Assembly: GCA_964387075.1 (NCBI GenBank) | Contig: CAYLVB010000002.1 | Coordinates: 434,001-498,000 of the forward strand | Direction: 5' to 3' | DNA: 64,000 nucleotides | Source: PALSA-968 sp964387075 | GTDB lineage: Bacteria; Bacteroidota; Bacteroidia; B-17B0; Aurantibacillaceae | Part shown: one piece after another, positions 43,990 to 52,300 of the stretch | Layout of the letters: the number at the start of each line of letters is the position of its first letter | Numbering within the stretch: position 1 is the first letter of the stretch | The notes under the pieces: generated by a model | The model's input: the letters and a program-made list of their open reading frames with translations, nothing else | Databases searched by the model: none | Told to the model about the DNA's origin: nothing | Translations under genes and position numbers: made by a program

Positions 43990-44277
43990 TTAAAGTTGAA
44001 CGGATTTCATGTAAGAGAAATATTCTTGTGCTACCGGATTACCGGCTGTCTGTGTGTTTTCATTGGGAGTAGCACGTGACCAAACAAAAATGTTCATTGC
44101 AACCAATAAAAGGAGTCCTGCCGCAGCCTGCCAAACAAGGCGTGGAGCAATAGAAATTACTTTCACTTCCCTGTTCTCCAAGGTGCTGATCAGCCTATCA
44201 TAAAAAAAGGCATCCGGTTCGGCTTTTTGCATTCCGTTCAGGCTTTCCAGGGTCTTTTCTATCTCTTTGTGTTCCAT
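43990..44277 (-). CDS. Short single-pass protein, putative anti-sigma factor
   Basis: 95 residues: a charged cytosolic part (EHKEIEKTLESLNGMQKAEP), one membrane helix (LVWQAAAGLLLLVAMNIFVW), and about 25 periplasmic residues. It has no zinc-binding motif. The call rests on layout: ECF sigma gene upstream and Spy/CnrX-like gene 3 bases downstream, the same arrangement as cnrYXH-type modules. The homology itself is too weak to prove it. Confidence 0.68.
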   Translation of the reverse strand: MEHKEIEKTLESLNGMQKAEPDAFFYDRLISTLENREVKVISIAPRLVWQAAAGLLLLVAMNIFVWSRATPNENTQTAGNPVAQEYFSYMKSVQL

Positions 44278-44337
44278 TTTATAGGTATATGACGATGTTA
44301 TTTAATAAAACCTGCGCGCTTTTTTCTTTTAAAACTT

Positions 44338-44469
44338 CTGTCAGACCGAGTCCCGATAGCTATCGGGATCGAGGTCCTTGTACAACCTCAATTTGGAAGC
44401 AGACGCCTTCCGTAGATCCAGCTTAGGATGGGCGTATTACACGCGCCTCGACTCCGCTCGACGTGACAG
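44338..44469. mobile_element. 132-bp MITE-like element with terminal inverted repeats
   Basis: Ends are CTGTCA (44338-44343) and TGACAG (44464-44469); the similarity extends to CTGTCAnnYCGAG on both sides. Inside is a perfect palindrome TCCCGATAGCTATCGGGA. It has no ORF and sits between the ECF sigma and anti-sigma genes. It resembles dispersed intergenic repeats of Bacteroidota; only one copy is in the window. Confidence 0.55.
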
Positions 44470-44473
44470 TATT

Positions 44474-44986
44474 TCATATTGAGTTATAATAAGTTTGTAA
44501 ATACTTCTGCAAATTGCTTTTAGCCCTGAAAAGCAGCGATTCTACCGAGGCCACCGTTACCTCCATCACTTCAGCTATTTTCTGGTAGCTCAGCCCTTCG
44601 GTTTTTGAAAGAATAAAGGCCGTTTTTTGGCTCTCCGGCAGTTTGTCAATAGCTTTAAAAAGTATGGCCGCCCTTTCCTTATTCTCTAACTGCACGCCCG
44701 GGTGCACAAAATTGGGCGGATCTACCGTAGGTTCACCATCCTCCCCGCCAAAAATGTGCTGCATAAAACCAAAGCGTTTTTGTCGCTTTTTGGCCCGCAA
44801 ATGATCTAAGGATTTGGTGACCGCTATCCTGTAAAGCCAGGTAGAGATCTTGCTGTCGCCCTTAAAGTCTTTCACCGAATGAAAGGCCTGTATAAAGACC
44901 TCCTGCGCTATGTCTTCTGCGTCTTCTGCGTTCTGCAGAATACCCAGGGAAGTATTATAGACCAGCCCCTGGTGACTTTCCACCAA
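44474..44986 (-). CDS. ECF-type RNA polymerase sigma factor
   Basis: Sigma-2 region: DAEDIAQEVFIQAF with ISTWLYRIAVTKSLDHLRAKK; sigma-4 region: LPESQKTAFILSKTEGLSYQKIAEVMEVTVASVESLLFRAK. GTG 44986 gives 170 residues, but the frame continues upstream with clear sigma-2 sequence (LTQLKAGESSAFKY), and an in-frame stop lies just before. No ATG, GTG or TTG exists there; the candidates are CTG 45046 (190 aa) and ATT 45061 (195 aa). So the real protein is probably longer than drawn. It should drive the operon running down to 40420. Confidence 0.88.
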   Translation of the reverse strand: MVESHQGLVYNTSLGILQNAEDAEDIAQEVFIQAFHSVKDFKGDSKISTWLYRIAVTKSLDHLRAKKRQKRFGFMQHIFGGEDGEPTVDPPNFVHPGVQLENKERAAILFKAIDKLPESQKTAFILSKTEGLSYQKIAEVMEVTVASVESLLFRAKSNLQKYLQTYYNSI

Positions 44987-45090
44987 ATATTTAAAAGCTG
45001 AGCTTTCGCCCGCCTTCAGCTGCGTTAAGAGGAGGTCCGGTTCCAGGAAGGTCTTTGCAATATGACGTCAAAATAGCGAAAAACCTGCGG

Positions 45091-45122
45091 TTTAGCAGTA
45101 ATGAAAGGTTTTTTTACTTTTG
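45091..45122 (+). promoter_or_regulatory. Near-consensus promoter of the GT39-type gene
   Basis: TTTA (45091-45094), 20 bases, TACTTTTG (45115-45122), then 8 bases to the ATG at 45131. Same form as the tatC promoter. Confidence 0.6.
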
Positions 45123-45130
45123 TGCTATAC

Positions 45131-46570
45131 ATGAAGCAGCTCCTCAAGAATAACCTCTTTGTTTTTATGCTCATTGTCATCATCCAGGTGGCATATAAGA
45201 TGTTGTTCCTCGATGAGTGGGGCTTCTGGCATGATGAGGCCTTCAGTCTCTATTACTCACAGCAGCACTGGGGGCATATCAAGCATATTTCGGAGTGGGA
45301 CATTAACCCACCGTTGTATTATTACTTTTTGTGGATCTGGCAGAACCTCTTTGGCATCAGTGAGTATGCCGTGCGTTTTTCGAGTGTCATTTTCAGCGCG
45401 CTGTCTGCGGGCATGCTGTTTCTGCTGTGTGCCCGTCATTTTAACCGCAACACCGGCTGGCTGGCGATTCTGTTCTTTAGCATCTGCAACGAAATGTATT
45501 TTTACGCGCACGAGGCACGCCCTTATTCACTGATCATTTTCCTGGTATTGTGTGCTACTTACGTTTACTTCGAACTTTTAAATAAGCCCGGCTGGCTGCT
45601 TGCGGTATTGCTTGGCTTCCTTGATTTTGGTTTGATCTATACGCATTACGTGTGCGGCATCATCATCGGCTTCCAGGTCCTTACCGTTCTCTTCCTAAGA
45701 AATAAAGCGCTTCTTAAATTCATGGGAACCGCGCTTGGCATCACGCTTCTTATCTCTGCGCTGCGCTTCACCAAAAAGACGCTGGCCCTTGTACTTCATA
45801 ACGAAAAGAGCGCTTTCTGGATAGAGAAACCCACCGCGCGCGACCTGCTCGATACTATTTACAGTTTCTTCAACGGTCCCGACCTGTTTTGGATCTTTAC
45901 TTTCTCTGCACTTATTGTGCTGGTTCATTTAGCCCGCCATAATGAGTGGAAACCCATCTGGAAAGCGAACCGCGTAAAGATCAGTTACGTGCTGCTGGCG
46001 GGTATTGGGTCGCTCATTGTTTGCTTTTTGATCAGTTTGTTCATGCCGCTTTTTGTGAGACGCTATTTATTATTTGCGGGGCCTTTCCTGTATATCACCC
46101 TGGCCTGGCTCATCAGTTACGTAGATAAGAACACCGCCTATCCTTTATTGGCCATTATTGGCGTGTTCATGCTTTTCTCCGCGATGCGCATCAACCTGCA
46201 TACACCACGTTCCATGGATTATAAGAACGCCGTAAGCACCGTGAAAGCGCTGCAAAAAAGCAATGCCCCCATACTGGTTGAAACACCTGACGTAGGCGCA
46301 CTCTTCTCTTATTATTACGACCGGGAAATATTCAAAGACTACGGAAACATCGACGGCCGCTTACGGGATAAAGGCGTTTATCTTGTGGCCAATGAGAACG
46401 ACGCCAACGCTGTAGATCTTTCCAAATACGAGCGTATTGTTCTAACCCAAACCTTTGAGGATGTAAACCCGGGAGATAAAGGCCTGATGAAACTTCTCAA
46501 AGAAAAGTTCCCTCAAAAAGTAGTGAGCAAAAGGTTTCGGGGCATCACCATCACTGTATTCAGTAAATAA
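45131..46570 (+). CDS. GT39/PMT-type membrane glycosyltransferase
   Basis: 479 residues, about eleven hydrophobic segments. The GT-C pattern is present: an acidic pair in the first loop (LDEWGFWHDEAFSLYY), SEWDINPPLYYYFLWIWQNL, and FSICNEMYFYAHEARPYSLI. Such enzymes use polyprenyl-phosphate sugars to modify lipids or proteins on the outer face of the inner membrane. I chose ATG 45131 rather than 45101, because the promoter -7 box lies between them. It is divergent from the ECF sigma gene. Confidence 0.85.
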   Translation: MKQLLKNNLFVFMLIVIIQVAYKMLFLDEWGFWHDEAFSLYYSQQHWGHIKHISEWDINPPLYYYFLWIWQNLFGISEYAVRFSSVIFSALSAGMLFLLCARHFNRNTGWLAILFFSICNEMYFYAHEARPYSLIIFLVLCATYVYFELLNKPGWLLAVLLGFLDFGLIYTHYVCGIIIGFQVLTVLFLRNKALLKFMGTALGITLLISALRFTKKTLALVLHNEKSAFWIEKPTARDLLDTIYSFFNGPDLFWIFTFSALIVLVHLARHNEWKPIWKANRVKISYVLLAGIGSLIVCFLISLFMPLFVRRYLLFAGPFLYITLAWLISYVDKNTAYPLLAIIGVFMLFSAMRINLHTPRSMDYKNAVSTVKALQKSNAPILVETPDVGALFSYYYDREIFKDYGNIDGRLRDKGVYLVANENDANAVDLSKYERIVLTQTFEDVNPGDKGLMKLLKEKFPQKVVSKRFRGITITVFSK

Positions 46571-46583
46571 ATGTATTGGCTGT

Positions 46584-46637
46584 TCCTCGGTCCCCCGTCG
46601 GAGGGGGCAGTTTCGCAGAGCGAAACAGGGGGAGGAG
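46584..46637 (-). repeat. Double-hairpin C5/G5 intergenic repeat, copy 1
   Basis: On the plus strand: CCCCC, 6 bases, GGGGG (46592-46607), then GTTTCGC, AGA, GCGAAAC (46610-46626), then a G5 run. It lies between two convergent genes and may end transcription. Read on the minus strand it has the same layout as copy 2 at 56741-56812. Confidence 0.6.
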
Positions 46638-46649
46638 AGTGGTTCGGTA

Positions 46650-49133
46650 TTACTTCGTCGCGTAGCTCAGTTTGAACACCGTCCGCCGATTCTGCTTGTG
46701 TTCTTCATCACTGCATTCCACGTTGTTGCCGCACCTGTTCATAACCTGTGTTTCACCAAATCCTTTGGCGGTAAGACGGTTCTTGGCAATGCCGTTGGCC
46801 ACCAGGTAATCCACTACCACGTTGGCGCGTTTCTGCGAGAGGTCCATATTGTATTCGTCGCCGGCCGTAGCGTCGGTGTGCGATTGTACTTCCAGCATCA
46901 TTTTCAGGTTCTTCTTCATCGCGTCAACCGCTTTGTTCAGGATGGCTTCGGCTTCGGGCAGGATCTTGGCCGAGCCTGATTCGTAATAAATGTTCTCGAT
47001 GATCTCTATTTCTTTTTTGGTCACGCTCAGGCCGCCCAGCTTGGTCCAGGGATCGAAATCCTCGACGGATATGCTGGAGAGCATCATGCGTTCGCTTTGA
47101 AGCAGGGTGAATTTAAACACGCCCTCGGCGTTCTTGGTGATCTCCTTGATGATCTTTCCTTTTTCGTCGGTAACAATGATCTTGCTGAAAGGGATCTTCT
47201 TGCTGTCGAGCACATCAATGGCAAAATTGTATTTGCCCGAAGGCATCAGGTTAGTGAACGCGAATCCGCCCGAGTTATCGGTGGTGTTGAAGGAGATGAT
47301 CTCGTCGCGCTCGTTCATCAATACGAACTTGATCGATGCCAGTGGTGTTTTATCTGCATTGTCGGCCAACAGCTTTCCTTTGAAATCCACGTGCAATGGC
47401 TGATCTTCCACGCTCATCAATCCCATGATGTTGGCATCCGATTGCAGGATCTCGAAGCTGAACTTTCCTTTCTCGCCTGTTTTTGTAACAACCACCGTGT
47501 GCCCCATCGCATCCACGATCTTGAATTGGGTTACACCCTCAAAACTGGCGTCATTCACATCCAGTTGCATCAAATAATTCTTATCAAAAGGAAGTTTTTC
47601 GAACTTGAAATTACCTTTCTCGTCGGTCTGCGCGTAATACATAACCTCACCCTTTTCATTGGTGATGTAAACCATTTTGTTGGCATAGGCTTTTTCTTTG
47701 GCGTCGTTGGTCAAAACGCGCCCCGCGAATGCCACCCGAACGCGGGTATTGTCCACGATCCTTCCTACTTTATAGGTTTTGGTGGCGGTGTTGAAATAAA
47801 TATCGGTCACGCTAAGCTCCAGTTTATCCGCACCGTTCAACGGAACATTGCCTTTAAAGAATGGATTTTTCTCAGCGCTCTTAAAAGGAATTTTAGTGCC
47901 GTTCACTTTGATCTCGTGGATGAAGCTTTTGTCACGTACTTCTCCTTCAAAAGAAATATCGATCTGGTTGGTATACACGTTCACAAAACCGGCATTGTCG
48001 GCCTGCGGGTAACCGACGATCACCATCGGCGCATCTGTTTCCTTATTGGCCTGGTAGTTCTTGTCCTGGGCGTCGCGCAGCAATTTTCGCGCTTCCATGT
48101 GGTTGGGGCTCATCTCAATGTGTTTTTTCAGGTCGGCAATGGCCTCAGTGAAATTTCCAAGCTCCATATAACACTGAGCCCGGAAATAGACCGCATCCGC
48201 GTTCTTTGGATCCAGTTGTATGGTCTTTGTATAATCACTGATGGCGCTCTGGAACTGGCTGGTCTTTTTATTCACATTGCCCCGCATGAAGAATGCTTCC
48301 ACGTATTTGGGATTATCCACCAACGCTTTGTTAAGGTCGCCAATGGAGTTCATGTAATCCTGCTTGGCAAAATAAGGATGGCTGCGCATGTAATAAACGA
48401 TGGCTTTTTTGGGTTCAACCGTATCGGCAGGATCGATAGAAAGCCCTGTTTCAAATTCTTTGATGGAATTATCATGATCGTATAAACGATACATCACCCA
48501 GGCGTGGTTCACATAATAAGGCTTGTAGCGGGGCAGAGGCTTGATGTCGTTAGGATCCTCATTCTTCATTAACCGAATGGCAGAAACATATTCCTGGTTC
48601 GCGTTAGCCAGGTCTTTTAAACTATCAAGTGCCAGCGCTTTATAATAGTGGGTGATATGGTTGTATCGCTGAACCTCGAGCGCATGATTGATCTTTTCGA
48701 GTGCTACATCAAACTTCTTCAATTTCAAATAAGCAAAACTCGATTTTTGCCAGGCCGGGATGTTCTTTTTGTCCATATTGGCCAAACGATCGAACTGGTC
48801 TATGGCCCCTGTGTAATCACCCAGCGTCATGCAAAGATCACCCACCTTCATGATCAGTTTTTTGTCCTTGTTCTTGAGGTTCAGGCAGGATCTGTAATCT
48901 TTCAGCGCATCGGCGTACTTTTTCCATTTTTCGTACACGACGGCTCTTTCGTAGAGGTAGCGGAAGTAATTGGGTTTTTGTTCCAGGGCTTTTGTGTAGC
49001 CATTGGCAGCGGCTTCGTAGTTACCAAGTTTGAAATCTTTCTTGGCCTGGCGCACCAGTTTCTTGGGGGAAAGGGTTTGGGCAAAGAGGCCGGTTGCGAA
49101 GAATAATAGAGCTAGTAAGGTTTTTAGTCTCAT
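46650..49133 (-). CDS. TPR-OmpA family protein
   Basis: 827 residues with a signal peptide (TLLALLFFATGLFAQ). Residues about 25-365 are TPRs (ALEQKPNYFRYLYERAVVYE, VEAFFMRGNVNKKTSQFQSA). A middle region has carboxypeptidase regulatory-like beta domains (KLPFDKNYLMQLDVNDASFE). The C-terminal OmpA domain (IYYESGSAKILPEAEAILNK, VQSHTDATAGDEYNMDLSQKRA, QNRRTVFKL) binds peptidoglycan. It is divergent from the alpha-2-macroglobulin gene with a 192-base gap and shares an envelope location with it. Confidence 0.87.
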   Translation of the reverse strand: MRLKTLLALLFFATGLFAQTLSPKKLVRQAKKDFKLGNYEAAANGYTKALEQKPNYFRYLYERAVVYEKWKKYADALKDYRSCLNLKNKDKKLIMKVGDLCMTLGDYTGAIDQFDRLANMDKKNIPAWQKSSFAYLKLKKFDVALEKINHALEVQRYNHITHYYKALALDSLKDLANANQEYVSAIRLMKNEDPNDIKPLPRYKPYYVNHAWVMYRLYDHDNSIKEFETGLSIDPADTVEPKKAIVYYMRSHPYFAKQDYMNSIGDLNKALVDNPKYVEAFFMRGNVNKKTSQFQSAISDYTKTIQLDPKNADAVYFRAQCYMELGNFTEAIADLKKHIEMSPNHMEARKLLRDAQDKNYQANKETDAPMVIVGYPQADNAGFVNVYTNQIDISFEGEVRDKSFIHEIKVNGTKIPFKSAEKNPFFKGNVPLNGADKLELSVTDIYFNTATKTYKVGRIVDNTRVRVAFAGRVLTNDAKEKAYANKMVYITNEKGEVMYYAQTDEKGNFKFEKLPFDKNYLMQLDVNDASFEGVTQFKIVDAMGHTVVVTKTGEKGKFSFEILQSDANIMGLMSVEDQPLHVDFKGKLLADNADKTPLASIKFVLMNERDEIISFNTTDNSGGFAFTNLMPSGKYNFAIDVLDSKKIPFSKIIVTDEKGKIIKEITKNAEGVFKFTLLQSERMMLSSISVEDFDPWTKLGGLSVTKKEIEIIENIYYESGSAKILPEAEAILNKAVDAMKKNLKMMLEVQSHTDATAGDEYNMDLSQKRANVVVDYLVANGIAKNRLTAKGFGETQVMNRCGNNVECSDEEHKQNRRTVFKLSYATK

Positions 49134-49325
49134 GGGTTAAAATAATAGTAAAAATACGCAAATGTTTGATTGACAATAGACCATAAATGAACAAGTTGTT
49201 AAAAGTGGGCTGCCGACACTTAATCGTAAAAGGGCCGCGCTTAATAAACCGGGTGCCGCACCCTATAAAAGCTGCCCCTATAGCGCCCTTAACTACCGCA
49301 CCTTTGTTTCATAAAACCAAAAAAG

Positions 49326-52300
49326 ATGAAAAACTCCCGACCCAAAACCTCACTGCCTCAACCTTCTTCAGCATCCAATCCTTACAGGCTAATTACTGCC
49401 TACTGCCTACTGGCTGTTCTCCTGCTTTCCGGCTGCTTCAACACCAGGCCCCGCATCAATCCCGTGAACCCCGAGTTCGGCAAATACGTTTCGGGCTTTA
49501 CCTCCGGTATGGTGTCGCGTAAGAACAGTATCCGCATCGAACTGGCACATGGACTCAACGAAAAAGACGCTATTGCCGCGAACGCCCTGGTAGATTCTTT
49601 AAAGCATGTTGCACCCAATACTACCGATGCAACAACATTACAAAGAGCTTTGCGTGCCATGACCGCTTTGCCTGATTCTAACCTGCTCAAGAACATCTTT
49701 TCTTTTGAGCCGGCCATTAAGGGTCATGCTATTTGGGTGAGCGATCGGGTGATCGAGTTCATTCCAGATGAACCGCTGCCCGCTAACCAGTTCTATAACG
49801 CCGAGTTCAAACTGGAGAAGGTGATGAAGGTGCCCGGCGACTTCGAGGTTTTTCCTTTTCAATTCTCTACGTATCCCCAGAACTTATTTGTAGCAGTGGA
49901 TGGTTTACGTACTTATGACGATTACAATATTGAGTTGCAAAAACTAACCGGCAAGATCACCACTTCCGATTTTGAGGATACCGCTTCCTTGCGTAAGACC
50001 ATCACCGTGATCAATAACGGCAAGGAAATGCCTATCAAATGGAGCTATAGCTACCGCGCCAATGAGTTCTATTTTTATGTGGATGGTATCGAGCGTAAGG
50101 AAAAACAAGGGTTATTGACCATTACCTGGAACGGCGAGCCAATAAAAGCCATCGCTTCAGGTAAACAGGACATCGTTATCCCGGCGCTTGGCGATTTTTC
50201 GGTGAGCGATGCCAAGGTGGTTGACGGAGAAGATCAATATGTAGAACTTACTTTCAGCGATCCTATTCATTACAACCAGAATCTGAAAGGGATCATTTCC
50301 CTGCAAGGAATGGAAAATCTTACGTACGCCATTGAAGGTAACGTGGTGAAGGTTTTCCTGGATAAGCGCGTTGAGGGCGAAAGGCTTATTACTGTAGCCA
50401 GCGGTATCAAGAATTTCAAAGGCTATAAAATGAACGCGGCTTATAGCCAAACCATCACTTTTGAAGAACCCAAACCTTTGGTGCGTATCAAAGGCAATGG
50501 CTCCATTCTCCCTAACTCGAATGGATTGATATTTCCTTTTGAAGCGATCAGTTTAAAGGCGGTGGATGTTCGTGTGATCAAAATATACGAGAACAACGTA
50601 CAGCAATTCCTGCAAACAAATAATCTGGATGGAGAAGACGGGCTCACACGTGTGGGTAAAGTTGTAGCAGAACGCAAAGTGAAACTGGACTACGACAAGA
50701 GCATGCATTTAAAACAATGGAACAAACACGTGTTGGATCTTGGCAAACTGATCACGCCTGATCCCGGGGCGATCTATCGCATCAGCATCAAATTCAAAAA
50801 GGAATACGCGCTATGCGATTGTGAAGGTGTAGCCGATGAAGCAACTGAAGAAGGGGGTGAGGAAGGAATTGCTGTAAATACAGAAGAGCAGGTGCCGGTG
50901 ATCAACGAGGAGAAGGATTGGAACGAGAACAACTGGCATGGTTACGGAAGCTTTGGCGGAGGATACGATCATTGGTATTATTATGATGAGAATTACTCGC
51001 CCTGCAATAGCAATTATTACTATGGAAAGGCGGTGAGCCGTAATATCCTGGCTTCTGATATTGGTTTGATCTATAAACTGGATGATAATAAGATGTCGCA
51101 CGCTTTTGTGAGTGATATGATCTCGGCAAAGCCTTTGGCCGGCGCTACTTTGGAATATTACGATTATACCAAACAATTGATCGCAAGTGGAACTACGGAT
51201 CCGAATGGTATGCTGGATGTGCAATTGAAGCGCAAACCTTTCTTACTGTTGGCAAGATCGGGCAAACAACGCGGCTACCTGAAACTTTTGGATGGTTATA
51301 CCAATTCGCTCAGCAAGTTTGATGTGGAAGGAGAGATCGTGCAAAAGGGAGTGAAAGGATTCATTTACGGCGAGCGCGGCGTATGGCGCCCGGGCGATTC
51401 ACTCTTCCTCACTTTCATTATGGAAGATAAAGACAAGCGTTTGCCTTCCAATCATCCTGTAAAATTTGAATTGCAGGATCCTAACGGTACCGTGATCTAC
51501 CAAACTACCAAAAGCAAAAATTTCGGCGGCATGTACGATTTCCGTACCGTGACAGGTACTGACGCTATCACCGGGAATTACACCGCTGTGGCCAGGGTAG
51601 GTAATCGCGCATTCACCCAGAACATCAAGGTGGAGACTGTAAAACCTAACCGCCTGAAAATTTACATGGATTTTGAGAACGGTAAGGAGAACGATTCAAC
51701 CGCGAAATTATCTGTGAAATGGTTGCATGGAGCAATTGCGAAGAATCTGCACGCTATGGTGAACGTTACCGTGAACCAAAGCAAGACCACCTTTGATAAA
51801 TTCAAAAATTATGAGTTCGATTCTCCTATCCGTAACTATTTCTCTGACGCAGAAGCTGTGTTTGACGGAAGCCTGAATGAAAAAGGCGAAGCCCTGATCA
51901 ATACCGATCTCGCTGTGGGACAAACCGCCCCCGGTATGCTGCGCGCCACCTACGTAACCAAAGTGTTTGAGGAAGGCGGTGATTTCAGCATCGATCGTTA
52001 CTCAATTCCGTATTCTCCTTATAAAACTTATGTAGGGCTTCACGCTCCTGATAAAAAGGGTTACGACAATACCTTAGAAACAGGAAACACATACAAATTT
52101 GATGTGGTAAGCGTGAATGAAAAGGGGAAATTGGTGAACGCCTCCAAATTGCAGGTAAAAGTTTACAAAATTCAATGGCGCTGGTGGTACGAGCGCAGCG
52201 AAGAAGATCTGGCAAATTATATCTCTCGCGCAGGTACCATTGTTATGAAAGATACTACGATCAGCACGAAAGAGGGCAGAGGCTTATTTAACTTCCGAGT

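Noticed and set aside
44338..44469. CRISPR or att site at the MITE-like element
   Set aside because: There is no repeat-spacer pattern, no integrase and no tRNA nearby; the matching inverted ends fit a small insertion element better.
47097..48485. 462-codon plus-strand frame opposite the TPR-OmpA gene
   Set aside because: Long, but a shadow frame with His/Phe-rich composition and no domain; the minus-strand gene has clear TPR and OmpA domains.
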